Assembly: GCF_030539665.1 (NCBI RefSeq)
Contig: NZ_JAUNXR010000001.1
Location: 412,767 to 476,766 of the forward strand
Direction of reading: 5' to 3'
Source: Methanobrevibacter sp.
GTDB taxonomy: Archaea > Methanobacteriota > Methanobacteria > Methanobacteriales > Methanobacteriaceae
Length of the DNA stretch: 64,000 bases
This document shows, piece by piece, positions 18,399 to 28,127 of the stretch (its first letter is position 1; every line of letters begins with the position of its first letter). Made by a program: the position numbers and the translations under genes. The notes beneath the pieces were generated by a model, which ran no database searches, had not been told where the DNA came from, and worked only from the letters and a program-made list of their open reading frames with translations.

Positions 18399-20464
18399 TT
18401 TTGTGAGAAATTTACAATTCTTTCAGCCAATTTAGGCCCTATGCCATCGATTTTCTGAAGTTCTGATTCCTTTACATTGCTTAAATCGGTTCCAAATATT
18501 TTCACAATATCCCTTGCTCTTCTTCTTCCAAGCCTTTTAACTCCTACAACGAGAGGGATGATATCTTCTTTTACTCCATAGTAAAGTCTTGCTGACAGGT
18601 AATCCAGATCTTTTAGTATGGAATAGTTTCCAAGAATTTCCATGGTTTGTTTTGCAAATTTTACAAGCAGGGATGCCTCATATGCGGAGCGCCTAGTAGA
18701 TGCAGAGTAAACATGATATGCGTTTTCTATTTCATATTCATTTTTCTCGTTTATCCATTCAATTAAAGAGACTGCTGTTGCTTCAGGGTTGCCGATATCA
18801 ACAGCAAAAAGCCCAGATTCTGATAGCTTGTCACGCACAGGATCCTTACTTTTTCTTCCTTTAAATGAAATCAATGGCATGTCTGGAGTTTCAGACAATG
18901 CATAGATTAACTCGTAAGGGTTGAATTCATTAATTGATGAAACATATTCTTTTATTTTAACCGCAGTTTCAACACTATAGTTTGATTTTGATATTAGATT
19001 TCCAAAATCAGTTGTTTTCAATCCTTCCGGTGTTGCTCTTATTATTCCGTTTTGAAGTAAAAATTCCAAGGCAGATTCAATTTCCCATTTTATGCTATCT
19101 GAAGCAAACATTGCCATTGAAGGATTGTTCTTCATTTGAAATCCGTATAAAGTTTTATCAAAGAATTCCGCAAGTTCATCAATATTTCTTGACAATCCGC
19201 TTGAGATTTGAGCTATAATCTGTTTAAAGATAGCATCTTTATTGTCAACAAGTTTAGAGTTGGTTGCTTCAACTTCCCCTTCAACATATCTTTCTTTCAA
19301 GTCATAAGCCTCATCCATGGTTTTAGCAATCAAATAAGAATTTCCTTCAGTGTCATATTGTGGCCTTCCAGCTCTTCCAGACATTTGCTCATAATCAAAA
19401 ACAGGAATGTTTGCAGGGCCATTGCTGGTCCAACGAGTATAATCACGAATAACAACAGATTTTGAAGGTAGATTAACTCCATACATAAGACTTGGTGTGG
19501 CGGCAATCATCAAAATATTTCCAGCTCTGAATTCGTCTTCAATAATCTCCTTCTGCTCATTAAAAAGTCCCGCATGGTGGAAAACAACACCTTTCTCAGC
19601 ACTTTCTGCAAGTTTAAGACATGTGCTGGTTGGAAGTGAGCCTTTTTTCTTGGGAACTTCCAGAAGTTTGTCGGCTACTTCTTTAAACTTCTCTTTTTGT
19701 TCTTTTGTCAACTTTTTATTGATTTTTTTAGCGACATATGTTGAAAGGCTTTCTGTAAATCTTCTTGTTGAAACGAAGGACAATGCCTGTGTATCGTCTT
19801 CAATTGATTTTTCGATAATTTTTACAATAACGTCATTCTTATTTTTGGTTCCAAACATTTCAGCATCTAAAACTTCCTTGTTCAATGGAACCGGCCTGTA
19901 ATCGTGGGTTACAGTTTTACTTTCAAGCCATTCTTCGATTTCCCCAATATTTTGTAAAGTTGCAGATAAAGCTATTATCCTAAGATTAGGGTTTATTATT
20001 TTGGCTCTTGTAATTGCAGCTTCCAAAGTAGGGCCTCTGCTGTATTCTCCAATCATATGGAATTCATCAATAATTAATGTATCGACATCCCTTAAAGTAT
20101 TCCAGGAAAATCTTGTAAGTGCATCAAATGATTCAAAAACCATTACAGATAAATCGGAACTGTTTGGATGTCTTCCAACGGTAATTCCATGATCTTCAAA
20201 TTTTTTAAATTCTTTAACCTTTTCGTTTTGTATTGATAGTAATGGTGCGGCATAAACCGCCTTTCCTCCATCAAGTATAGTTTTAAGAGCAGCTAAGACT
20301 CCAAGTACTGTTTTTCCACTTGCTGTTGGAATTGAAATAATATAATTATCATCATCTTCTAAATAACCAGATTCTATAACGGCTTTTTGTGCAGGATTAA
20401 ATTCTTCAATATAAGGATAGCTGTCATTAATTATGGTTTTTATATCTGATTGTAATGTCTCCAT
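18389..20464 (-). CDS. hel308: Hel308-type superfamily 2 DNA helicase
   Basis: ATP-dependent 3'-5' helicase expected to act at stalled replication forks. Motifs in order: FNPAQKAVIESG (Q-like), IPTASGKT (Walker A), LIIDEFHMIG (Walker B as DEFH, where many Hel308 proteins have DEVH), ALSATLQN (III), LSFVSTRRFTE (IV), GVVFHHAGL and QMSGRAGRPQYD (VI). The C-terminal helical ratchet ends in a helix-hairpin-helix IDGIGPKLAERIV. The 691-residue length is normal. GAGGAT precedes the ATG. Two adjacent genes overlap it or lie close by, but no operon partner on this strand is seen. Confidence 0.9.
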   Translation of the reverse strand: METLQSDIKTIINDSYPYIEEFNPAQKAVIESGYLEDDDNYIISIPTASGKTVLGVLAALKTILDGGKAVYAAPLLSIQNEKVKEFKKFEDHGITVGRHPNSSDLSVMVFESFDALTRFSWNTLRDVDTLIIDEFHMIGEYSRGPTLEAAITRAKIINPNLRIIALSATLQNIGEIEEWLESKTVTHDYRPVPLNKEVLDAEMFGTKNKNDVIVKIIEKSIEDDTQALSFVSTRRFTESLSTYVAKKINKKLTKEQKEKFKEVADKLLEVPKKKGSLPTSTCLKLAESAEKGVVFHHAGLFNEQKEIIEDEFRAGNILMIAATPSLMYGVNLPSKSVVIRDYTRWTSNGPANIPVFDYEQMSGRAGRPQYDTEGNSYLIAKTMDEAYDLKERYVEGEVEATNSKLVDNKDAIFKQIIAQISSGLSRNIDELAEFFDKTLYGFQMKNNPSMAMFASDSIKWEIESALEFLLQNGIIRATPEGLKTTDFGNLISKSNYSVETAVKIKEYVSSINEFNPYELIYALSETPDMPLISFKGRKSKDPVRDKLSESGLFAVDIGNPEATAVSLIEWINEKNEYEIENAYHVYSASTRRSAYEASLLVKFAKQTMEILGNYSILKDLDYLSARLYYGVKEDIIPLVVGVKRLGRRRARDIVKIFGTDLSNVKESELQKIDGIGPKLAERIVNFSQNQV

Positions 20465-20566
20465 ATTATCCTCTCTTAATATTAATAGTATTGTAATATT
20501 ATTAAAAGTTTGGAGAGCATTTTATGAGTATTTGGATATTTTTTCATTTTTGCACAATACCAAAAC

Positions 20567-20579
20567 AGTTATATATAAG
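20567..20579 (+). promoter_or_regulatory. TATA box of the thioredoxin-like gene
   Basis: AGTTATATATAAG preceded by TACCAAAAC, the same upstream context seen before the tRNA TATA box. It lies 54 nt upstream of the ATG. Confidence 0.6.
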
Positions 20580-20620
20580 AATGTATAAACTCTCTTTAAA
20601 AATTAATTGGAGATGATAAA

Positions 20621-20905
20621 ATGGCAATTAGAGTAGAAGTATTCTCATCAAATAGCTGCCCACACTGTCCGGGCGCAATTAAAGTAGCACAAGAAGCACA
20701 AAATGATATGGATTTAGACATTGAAGTAGAAGTAGTAAATGTTAACGATCCAGAAAACATGGCAAGAGCTAGAGATTATCAAATCATGGCTGTTCCAACT
20801 ATTGCAATCAACGGTAAAGTTGAATTTGTTGGTGCACCAACCGAAGATCAATTAGTTGCAAAAATAAATGAAATTGCAAACAGTGATGAAACTGATATTT
20901 TCTAA
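20621..20905 (+). CDS. Small thioredoxin/glutaredoxin-like protein
   Basis: A 94-residue thiol-disulfide oxidoreductase of the short methanogen type. The active site CPHC is in FSSNSCPHCPGA (residues 8-19), and the cis-proline is in YQIMAVPTIAINGKVEFVG. Strand-helix order fits a thioredoxin fold lacking the first helix. Methanogens use such proteins with thioredoxin reductases to control metabolic enzymes. It has a strong GGAG-type ribosome binding site and its own TATA box, and is followed by a T-rich stretch before cbiD. Confidence 0.9.
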   Translation: MAIRVEVFSSNSCPHCPGAIKVAQEAQNDMDLDIEVEVVNVNDPENMARARDYQIMAVPTIAINGKVEFVGAPTEDQLVAKINEIANSDETDIF

Positions 20906-20931
20906 TTAATCTTCTTTTTTTTATTTTTTTC

Positions 20932-22008
20932 ATGACTTCAAATAATTCTGATTTTACAGGGCCTACAACAGGTACAATCGCTACTGCATGTGCAATAGCC
21001 AGTCTTAAAACTATTTTTAATGAAGAGGTATCTGCTGTAAATGTTAAGACACCCAAAACCACTCTCAATATATTGATAGACAATTCTGAAAAGTTATCTT
21101 CAACTTCAGCTATTTCAAGCGCTCATAAACGACCATATAACGATCCGGATGTCACTGTCGAGGTTGAAATAGATGCGAAAGTGGAGTTGATTCCTTTCAA
21201 GGACGAAAAAGTGATTATCAAAGGCGGTGAAGGGGTAGGGACAATAACAAAGCCTGGCCTTCAAATCGAAATAGGTGAAGCCGCAATCAATCCGATTCCT
21301 CGCCAAATGATTCATGATAATTTAAGGGACCTGATTCCTGAAGATAAAACAGCTATTGTAACCATCATTGTTCCTGAAGGTAAAAAAATAGCTCAAAAAA
21401 CCATGAATCCCAAATTAGGGATTGTTGATGGAATTTCAATACTTGGAACTACAGGCATTGCAAGATCAATGTCAACAAAGGCATATAAGGATTCAATCGT
21501 AAAACAATTGGATGTGGTTGTTGCTCAAAATATTGAGGACATTATTTTTGTTCCGGGCAACATTGGTGAAAAATTAGCCATTAAGGATTTCAACATATCA
21601 TTGGACCAGATTGTACAAACAGGAAACTTTGTAGGATTCATGTTTGAGGAAGCTAAAAAGAGAGGAATCGACAGTTTTACTTTCTTTGGCCATATTGGAA
21701 AACTTATTAAGGTTGCCGGAGGAATTTTCGATACGAAACATGCCGTAGCTGACGGACGCCGTGAGATAATGATTACTCATGCGGTTCTTTGTGGTGCCAG
21801 CAATGAAGTGGCTGAACAATTGTATGATTCAAAAACCACAGAAGACATGTTGGACATATTAAATAAAGAAGATTTGTCCTTAAAAGTTTGCAATAGCATA
21901 GCATTGGCAATAAATGAAAGATGCAGGCTTAAATTAGACTTGGACATCAACGTCATATTGGTGGATATGAAGGGCAATTTCTTAAACAATAATTTTATAC
22001 AACCTTAA
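20932..22008 (+). CDS. cbiD: Cobalt-precorrin-5B (C1)-methyltransferase
   Basis: Anaerobic cobalamin-pathway methyltransferase, acting at C1 after acetaldehyde loss. The N-terminus FTGPTTGTIATACAIASLK, the GGEGVGTITKPGLQIEIGEAAINPIPRQ region (split here as GGEGVGTITKPGL and GEAAINPIPRQM), LGIVDGISILGTTG and FFGHIGKLIKVAGGIFDTKH are CbiD hallmarks. Cobamide is needed by the methyltransferase Mtr. No Shine-Dalgarno is visible before the ATG. Other cbi genes are absent from this window, so the pathway is dispersed. Confidence 0.92.
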   Translation: MTSNNSDFTGPTTGTIATACAIASLKTIFNEEVSAVNVKTPKTTLNILIDNSEKLSSTSAISSAHKRPYNDPDVTVEVEIDAKVELIPFKDEKVIIKGGEGVGTITKPGLQIEIGEAAINPIPRQMIHDNLRDLIPEDKTAIVTIIVPEGKKIAQKTMNPKLGIVDGISILGTTGIARSMSTKAYKDSIVKQLDVVVAQNIEDIIFVPGNIGEKLAIKDFNISLDQIVQTGNFVGFMFEEAKKRGIDSFTFFGHIGKLIKVAGGIFDTKHAVADGRREIMITHAVLCGASNEVAEQLYDSKTTEDMLDILNKEDLSLKVCNSIALAINERCRLKLDLDINVILVDMKGNFLNNNFIQP

Positions 22009-22023
22009 ACAATAGTATTAATT

Positions 22024-23097
22024 ATGAAAATAGCTATGGTAGGTCAATTTCCACCTCATGTCGGTGGTGTTGGGGTTCATATTCATTCATTATCTAAAAA
22101 ACTCGTTGAGGAAGGTCATGAGGTCTATGTGATTACCTATCCTCATGATGACATTAAGGATATTGATGGAATTCACGTTATTGGAACCAAGGGAATTAAT
22201 GTGCCTGGAATTCGTGGTTTAACTTTTAAAAAGAATGCTAAAAAAGCTTTGGAGAATCTTTTAAAGGAAGAGGATATTGATATTATCCATGGACATTACT
22301 TATTCCCTGCAGGGGCCGCAGCAGTTGAAGTGGGCAACAAACATGGTATAAAAACTTATGTTACTGCACATGGTTCTGACATGTTTGAATTGTATAAGAA
22401 ACAGAAATTCATGAGAAAACCTCTTAAAAAGGTTCTTAAAAATGCGGATAAGGTTTTTGCAGTCAGCAACGCTTTAAAAGATGAGATATTGAATACAGGT
22501 GTTGAGGGAATTGGAGATAAGGTTTCACTTCATTGGAATTCCGTTGACACTGATAAGTTCAAACAGGATGACGGGAAAAGGTTTTTGGATACTGATAAAC
22601 CAATCGTAATGTTTGTAGGAAACCTAATCAAGCGTAAAAATGTCAATGTTCTTCTTGAGGCCAAAAAAGATGCCGTATCTGACTATGAACTTGTTGTAGT
22701 TGGCGGAGGTCCTCTTTACAATGATCTTAAAAAGAAAGTTAAAAATGAAAACATTTCTGGAGTGACCTTTACAGGTCCTAGAACAGATGTGGAGGACATT
22801 ATTCCAGGAGTTGATTTGCTTGTATTGCCATCATTTTCAGAAAGCTTTGGGCTGGTTTTAATAGAGGCATTGGCTTGTGGAGTTCCGGTAATTGGAAGTG
22901 ATGTCGGTGGAATTAAGGAGATAATAACCGAAAATGTGGGATTGTTAATTGACCCAAATGATCCAAAAACAGTTTCCAAAGCTATTGAAGAATTATTAAA
23001 CAATAACGAATTATATGATTCATTCAAGTCCAATGCTAGAGATAGGGCAATGGATTTTAGTGAAGTTAAAATACCTTATGATGAGTTGAAAAAATGA
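22024..23097 (+). CDS. GT-B glycosyltransferase, family 4 type
   Basis: A 357-residue cytoplasmic or membrane-associated glycosyltransferase. The N-terminal glycine-rich loop reads MVGQFPPHVGGVGVHI; the acceptor-domain strand reads IIHGHYLFPAGAAA with YVTAHGSDMF. The donor domain starts IVMFVGNLIKRKNV, and the nucleotide-sugar binding motif is SFSESFGLVLIEALACGVPV with a conserved E-x7-E. Substrate cannot be told. It overlaps the shikimate kinase start by 4 nt (ATGA), so translation is likely coupled, although the functions are unrelated. Confidence 0.85.
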   Translation: MKIAMVGQFPPHVGGVGVHIHSLSKKLVEEGHEVYVITYPHDDIKDIDGIHVIGTKGINVPGIRGLTFKKNAKKALENLLKEEDIDIIHGHYLFPAGAAAVEVGNKHGIKTYVTAHGSDMFELYKKQKFMRKPLKKVLKNADKVFAVSNALKDEILNTGVEGIGDKVSLHWNSVDTDKFKQDDGKRFLDTDKPIVMFVGNLIKRKNVNVLLEAKKDAVSDYELVVVGGGPLYNDLKKKVKNENISGVTFTGPRTDVEDIIPGVDLLVLPSFSESFGLVLIEALACGVPVIGSDVGGIKEIITENVGLLIDPNDPKTVSKAIEELLNNNELYDSFKSNARDRAMDFSEVKIPYDELKK

Positions 23098-23960
23098 AAA
23101 AAACAGTAAGATCACCAGGTTCTGCAACAATTATAAACGCGATAGCTACAGGTTCCGGTTCTGCATTTGGAATCGGATTGGATATCGTATGTAAGGCAAA
23201 AACTCAGAAGAGCTCAATTACAGCAAGAAACGATGTTGGGGCTGAAACCAAATTCATGGAAGACTGCGCTAGAAACGTATTTGAGACCTATGGCATTTCA
23301 GAGGATGAATTCGGTATTGATTTGGAGACAAAGTCAACACTTCCAATGGCCTCAGGTTTATCAAGCAGCAGTGCGCTTTCCAATGCAATCACTGCAGTAA
23401 CAGCTAAAATAATCTCTGAAGAATTTGACTTGGAACTTTTCAACGATTATGACATTATTAATATGGCTATCGAATCCTCTCTTAAAGCAAAAGTAACAAT
23501 TACAGGAGCTTTTGATGATGCAACAGCTTCCTATTTTGGAGGTGTTGTGGTTACAAACAACAGGTATCATGAAATGATTGTTAAGGAAAGGATGGAGGAG
23601 TTTCCAATTCTTGTTTACATGCCTGATGAAATTTCAAAATCAGGAAGCTCTGATGTCAATCGTATGAAACTTTTGGCACCTCTTGTTGAATCAGCATTTG
23701 AAATGGCTAGAAATGGAGATTATTTCAAAGCACTGAACTTGAACGGTTTGATTTATGCCGCCACTTTGAATTTCAACAGTCAGATAGCTATTGAAGCTTT
23801 AAATGCTGGGGCTTTAGCATCCGGTTTGTCAGGAACAGGTTCGTCATTTGTTGCGATATGTGAAGTCGATTGCGTGGATGAGGTTAAGGATGCCTGGGCC
23901 CAATTTGAAGGCAGAATCATTGAAACCACTGTTGACAATGAGGGATGCACTTTCATTTAA
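23094..23960 (+). CDS. aroK: Shikimate kinase, archaeal GHMP type
   Basis: Phosphorylates shikimate in aromatic amino acid synthesis. This is the GHMP-fold archaeal enzyme, unrelated to bacterial AroK. SPGSATIINAIATGSGSAFG begins the protein, the ATP loop is LPMASGLSSSSALSNAI (about residues 82-98), TGAFDDATASYFGGVV follows, and the C-terminal ASGLSGTGSSFVAIC is the third GHMP motif. The 288-residue length is normal. It is coupled to the upstream glycosyltransferase; chorismate mutase lies further down at 27.5 kb. Confidence 0.93.
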   Translation: MKKTVRSPGSATIINAIATGSGSAFGIGLDIVCKAKTQKSSITARNDVGAETKFMEDCARNVFETYGISEDEFGIDLETKSTLPMASGLSSSSALSNAITAVTAKIISEEFDLELFNDYDIINMAIESSLKAKVTITGAFDDATASYFGGVVVTNNRYHEMIVKERMEEFPILVYMPDEISKSGSSDVNRMKLLAPLVESAFEMARNGDYFKALNLNGLIYAATLNFNSQIAIEALNAGALASGLSGTGSSFVAICEVDCVDEVKDAWAQFEGRIIETTVDNEGCTFI

Positions 23961-24007
23961 ACAATTCTTTTTTTTTTATTTATTGTTCATTTAACTACAT
24001 AATAGAA

Positions 24008-24018
24008 ACATTTATAAG
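24008..24018 (+). promoter_or_regulatory. TATA box of the adhesin-like gene
   Basis: ACATTTATAAGAG-like element about 110 nt upstream of the likely start ATG at 24124. This predicts a leader of roughly 80 nt that looks unstructured. Confidence 0.5.
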
Positions 24019-24123
24019 AGATAATGGTCTATTTTATGCTGTATATTTATTAGATATATACAATTTTTAATAAATTCTTAGGCTTGTTTTCGAGTCTTTA
24101 AATTTATTATGGGGGAGATGAAT

Positions 24124-27100
24124 ATGAAAAAACAAATAATGGTGATATTATTTGTGTTGTGTTTATTATTCTCTGTATCTAGTGTTAGTGCAGATGATAA
24201 TCAGACTGTAGATGATAATTTTGCGGTTGTTAATCTAGATGCAGATGCAACTACATTTGCAGATATTAACAGTAAAATTGCTTCATCAGCATCAAATAGT
24301 GTTATTTATTTAAATAATCAATCATTTATTGGAAATGGTCAACATATTTCTATTGCTAAAAGTATTACAATTGACGGATCAAGTCAGGACAATCCAAATT
24401 CAGTCTCTGTACTTGATGCACAGGGAAATTCAAGAGTATTTATCATATTGGCCAGTGCTACCAATGTTAAAGTAACATTAAAAAATTTAGTGATAGTCAA
24501 TGGTAACATTTCCGATTTTGGTGGTGCTGTCTATAGCAGGCCGAATTCTGCTACTTTAACTATTTCTAACATCCACTTTGAAAACAATACTGCTACAAGT
24601 GGAGGAGCTGTTTACATGTCAGGTTCAGGTTCCACTTTAAATGTCGACAACTGTTCCTTTTTAAACAACAGGGCATTAAATAGTGGTGCAGGAGCCATTT
24701 ATGTTTACAATGTAAATGCAAATATTAATAATTGTAATTTCATGAACAACTCAGCTTTAAGAACTAATGAAACAGGTTACAGTGGTGGGGCTATCTTCAG
24801 TTATGGAATATTGAATGTCGATAATTGTTTATTTGAAAATAACTCAGGACTATATGGTGGAGCTATTATCAACGACGGTAGAGTGGCTAACATCAAAAAC
24901 TCTAACTTCACATCCAATGTCGTAACCAGAAATAGTGGTGCTGCAATCTACAATTATGATTATTCAGCTAATCTTAAAGTTAACAACTGTACTTTCGAGT
25001 ATAATGTAGCTAATAACAAAGGTAGTGGAATTTACAATTTCCTAGGAACTGCAATTGTTGAAAATTCTACTTTTGTTCATAATACAGCTAACAGTTCTGC
25101 ACTTTTATTCAATGATGGTGGAAAACTAAATGTAACTGGATCTAACTTTACAGGAAACATAGGAACCAATGGAAGCGTTATCTATAATACCAACGCTACA
25201 TGGGGATATCCTCTTCCAGGTTATGCAGTTATTAAGGATTCCAACTTTGATTATAACGTTCCGGTCAACGGTACTGAAATCTACAATGGTGCTGATTTGA
25301 AACTTTACTCTTCAAATTTAACTGCTAACTATACTTTAATACAAAATTACGGTACTTTAACTCTTGAAGACAACAATCTAAAATCAGGCGAATATTTAAG
25401 TATCTATAACGACAACGGTACATTTACAAACCCATTGAAATTAGTTGTACTTGACAATTCAACCGTAAAGACCAATATCAACAAAACCGTTGAAATTACA
25501 GCTATTTTGGTGGATGCAAACAACAACACCGTTGGAGATAGATCCTTTAAATTCATTGTAAATGGAACAGCTGTGAATCCTACTCTTTACAAAAATGGAA
25601 CTTACAAAGCTAATGTTACATTTTCAAAAGGAGGAATCTATCCTGTCAGTGCAACCATTGATTCAAATGGAGACAAATATTTATTGGAAAATGGAACAGT
25701 TAAAGTTCTATCAAACCCTAATTTGGTCATATCCGTCGATAATATAACCTATGGGGAAAATGCAACAGTCAACGTTTCAAGTTCTGATTTAAACTCTGGA
25801 AATGTTCAGGTTATAATTAAAGATATCAAAACTAATGAGACAATCTACAACAGTTCCAATTCACCAAACACTGAATTCAAATTATCTGATTTGAATGCAG
25901 GCAACTATTCTGCTTTTGTTGATTTCGCTGGTAACGATGATTATGCGCCAGCTTCAAATTCAACAGTATTCGAAGTAGATAAAGCTGGTTCTGATTTGGT
26001 TATTGAAGCAGATAACATTACTTTTGGTCAGGATTTGGTTTGCAATGTGACTTTGGGCAATATTACCGGTTCTGTCAATATTACAGTTAACAATAAAAAT
26101 TATACTGTTGATTTGGTGAACGGTAAAGGTAATTTGACTGTATCTGGTTTGGATGCTGGTGATTATGTTGTTTCCGGTGTTTTCCCAGGTAATGATAATT
26201 ATTTGGCTTCCAACAATACTGCAAATGTTACAGTCATGAAAGTCCAACCTTCCTTAAATGTCACAGCTTCAAATACAACTTACGGCAATTCAGTTACCGT
26301 AAACGTATCCTGCGATGTCAAAGAAGGGTCTGTCAAAGTTGATGTAAACGGAACTATTTATGATGTTGATTTGGCTGATGGTAAAGCTACATTAGTGATA
26401 CCTAATTTGGATGCTGGTAATTACACTGTCGTTGCTGAATTTGGTGGAAACAACAATTACTTGAACGTATCCAATTCTACAATATTTGAAGTAGCTAAAA
26501 TTGCTCCAAAATTGATTATTGAAGTTACAAATATTACTTACGGGGATGTAGCAATTTGTAATGTTTATTTAAACAATAAAACAGAACAAAATTCTTTACT
26601 TAAATCATTCAAACTTCTCCGTAGCAATGGAGGATCTTCTGTAGAAGTCACCATTGACGGTAAAAATTACAATGTAGCTTTAAATGATGGTGTTGGTCAA
26701 ATAGCTATTCCTGATTTGAATGCTGGAAACTATACTGCTTTAGCTAACTATGAAGGAAATAGAAATTATTTGTCTGCAAATAATTCAACAATCTTTGAAG
26801 TGTCTAAAGCCGTTCCTAAATTAAACATTCAAATGGACAATGTTACTTATGGAAATGCGTCTAAAGGAATTGTTGAAGTTACTGGAATCAATGGCGATCC
26901 GTTAAACGGAACAGCTAACGTTACTATTGATAACAAAACATTTGAAGTGGAAATTAATAATGGAAAAGGAACTGTTGAATTTGATTCAATATTAAATCCT
27001 GGAAGTTATTTGGCAAATGTTTCATTCGTAGCTCCAAACTATGAAAATGCTGTTAATAGTACAACATTCAATGTAATTCCTGTTAATGAAACTGGAAACA

Positions 27101-27354
27101 TTACCAATGAAACTCCATCAGGTCCTATTGCTAACGAGACCAATGCTACTGGCAATGTTACAAATGGAACCTCATCAAACGTTCCAGGCAATGAAACAGC
27201 AGGTAACCAATCTGGCAATGTTGCTAATAAAACCATGGATACAGGTTTAAACAATGCAAATAGAAATTTAAACAATGTAAAAACTGCCAATCCAATATTG
27301 TTGATGTTGTTGGCTATGGTTTTAATACCACTTAGAAGAAAATTCAAATATTAG
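24124..27354 (+). CDS. Adhesin-like surface protein with beta-helix and Ig-like repeats
   Basis: A 1076-residue secreted protein. The signal peptide has a hydrophobic core and SVSA cleavage near residue 23. From about 40 to 430 it shows a right-handed beta-helix of repeated turns such as NNTATSGGAVYMSG, NNSGLYGGAIINDG and YNVANNKGSGIYNF, like the polymorphic-membrane/pectate-lyase class. Five Ig-like repeats follow, then an Asn/Thr/Gly-rich stalk with many N-x-S/T sequons and a C-terminal anchor NPILLMLLAMVLIPLRRKFK. Such proteins are numerous in Methanobrevibacter and are thought to mediate host or partner contact. GGGGGAG six bases before ATG 24124 decides among three in-frame ATGs. Confidence 0.9.
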   Translation: MKKQIMVILFVLCLLFSVSSVSADDNQTVDDNFAVVNLDADATTFADINSKIASSASNSVIYLNNQSFIGNGQHISIAKSITIDGSSQDNPNSVSVLDAQGNSRVFIILASATNVKVTLKNLVIVNGNISDFGGAVYSRPNSATLTISNIHFENNTATSGGAVYMSGSGSTLNVDNCSFLNNRALNSGAGAIYVYNVNANINNCNFMNNSALRTNETGYSGGAIFSYGILNVDNCLFENNSGLYGGAIINDGRVANIKNSNFTSNVVTRNSGAAIYNYDYSANLKVNNCTFEYNVANNKGSGIYNFLGTAIVENSTFVHNTANSSALLFNDGGKLNVTGSNFTGNIGTNGSVIYNTNATWGYPLPGYAVIKDSNFDYNVPVNGTEIYNGADLKLYSSNLTANYTLIQNYGTLTLEDNNLKSGEYLSIYNDNGTFTNPLKLVVLDNSTVKTNINKTVEITAILVDANNNTVGDRSFKFIVNGTAVNPTLYKNGTYKANVTFSKGGIYPVSATIDSNGDKYLLENGTVKVLSNPNLVISVDNITYGENATVNVSSSDLNSGNVQVIIKDIKTNETIYNSSNSPNTEFKLSDLNAGNYSAFVDFAGNDDYAPASNSTVFEVDKAGSDLVIEADNITFGQDLVCNVTLGNITGSVNITVNNKNYTVDLVNGKGNLTVSGLDAGDYVVSGVFPGNDNYLASNNTANVTVMKVQPSLNVTASNTTYGNSVTVNVSCDVKEGSVKVDVNGTIYDVDLADGKATLVIPNLDAGNYTVVAEFGGNNNYLNVSNSTIFEVAKIAPKLIIEVTNITYGDVAICNVYLNNKTEQNSLLKSFKLLRSNGGSSVEVTIDGKNYNVALNDGVGQIAIPDLNAGNYTALANYEGNRNYLSANNSTIFEVSKAVPKLNIQMDNVTYGNASKGIVEVTGINGDPLNGTANVTIDNKTFEVEINNGKGTVEFDSILNPGSYLANVSFVAPNYENAVNSTTFNVIPVNETGNITNETPSGPIANETNATGNVTNGTSSNVPGNETAGNQSGNVANKTMDTGLNNANRNLNNVKTANPILLMLLAMVLIPLRRKFKY
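25714..27087 (+). repeat. Five tandem Ig-like domain repeats inside the adhesin
   Basis: Five units of about 85-105 codons, each starting P-x-L-x-(I/V)-x-x-x-N-x-T-(Y/F)-G and ending LxAGNYT, GNxNY and NSTxFEV. Unit 4 has an insertion of about 20 residues containing NSLLKSFKLLRSNGG, which the other four lack. Confidence 0.8.
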
Positions 27355-27477
27355 GTGAAGTTTTTATTACTTCATTTATTCTTTTTTTTATTTTTCATCT
27401 GGAATCATCATATAATTTAAATACTATAATTGTTATAAATTATATCATTATCATTATTATCAAATTATGGTGATTTT

Positions 27478-27819
27478 TTGAATGAGGAAATAGAGATATA
27501 TTCTTTTAAAAATAAAAGTGAAGCCGATGAGCTTCTAAATAATTCAAGATTGCAGATTGATGAAATTGATAATAATTTATTTGAATTGATTTGTAAAAGA
27601 ACTTCTTTAGCTAAAGATATTGTTCTTGCTAAAATGTATCTTGAAATGCCAATTTATGATAAATCAAGAGAGCAAGCTATTTTTGAGAAATCACAAAAAT
27701 TAGCTAAGGAAAAAAATATTGATGCTGATATTATTGAGCAAATCATGAATATGTTAACTATTTTAAGTAAAAATGAACAAAACGAAATTTTAAGGAGGGT
27801 AGAGAATGGGAAATATTAG
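27478..27819 (+). CDS. Chorismate mutase (AroQ-type helical domain)
   Basis: A 113-residue all-helical protein converting chorismate to prephenate. The pattern [20 protein letters not shown], followed by [20 protein letters not shown] and REQAIFEKS, matches AroQ with its R-I-D-x-I-D and K-x-x-x-x-x-P-x-x-D-x-x-R-E motifs. The start codon is TTG 27478, set by GGTGAT just upstream; the overlapping ATG is out of frame. A 14-nt overlap with the S17e gene couples the two, an unusual pairing of aromatic synthesis with a ribosomal protein that also occurs in related methanogens as far as I recall. Confidence 0.88.
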   Translation: MNEEIEIYSFKNKSEADELLNNSRLQIDEIDNNLFELICKRTSLAKDIVLAKMYLEMPIYDKSREQAIFEKSQKLAKEKNIDADIIEQIMNMLTILSKNEQNEILRRVENGKY

Positions 27820-28003
27820 AACTTCATTTGTTAAACGTTTAGCAAAAGAACTTATAGAAACTCATCCTGGAATTTTTACCACTAGTTTTGATGAAAACAA
27901 AAAATTAGTAATGGAATATTCCACTGTAAGTACTAAACATTTAAGAAATAAAATCGCAGGATATGTTACTAGACTTGTAAGATTAGAACAAACTCAAGAA
28001 TAG
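27806..28003 (+). CDS. rps17e: Small ribosomal subunit protein eS17
   Basis: A 65-residue archaeal/eukaryal ribosomal protein of the 30S subunit. It reads [20 protein letters not shown] at the N-terminus, continues with [20 protein letters not shown] and ends in a basic [12 protein letters not shown] segment, all characteristic of eS17. GGAGGGT lies in the end of the chorismate mutase gene just before its ATG. A T-rich stretch follows the stop. Confidence 0.95.
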   Translation: MGNIRTSFVKRLAKELIETHPGIFTTSFDENKKLVMEYSTVSTKHLRNKIAGYVTRLVRLEQTQE

Positions 28004-28060
28004 TTTAGTTAACTATCATTTCTTCTTTTTTTATTTATTTTATTTTCACATAATGCAAAC

Positions 28061-28070
28061 CTTTTTATAT
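28061..28070 (+). promoter_or_regulatory. Possible TATA box of the 16-residue-repeat protein
   Basis: CTTTTTATAT in the context CAAACCTTTTTATATTAC, 58 nt before the ATG at 28128. It indicates a separate transcript from the chorismate mutase-eS17 unit. Confidence 0.45.
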
Positions 28071-28127
28071 TACTTATTTTTATATTAATATTGTATTTTA
28101 TAAAAGAATACATAAGGAGAGATTAAA

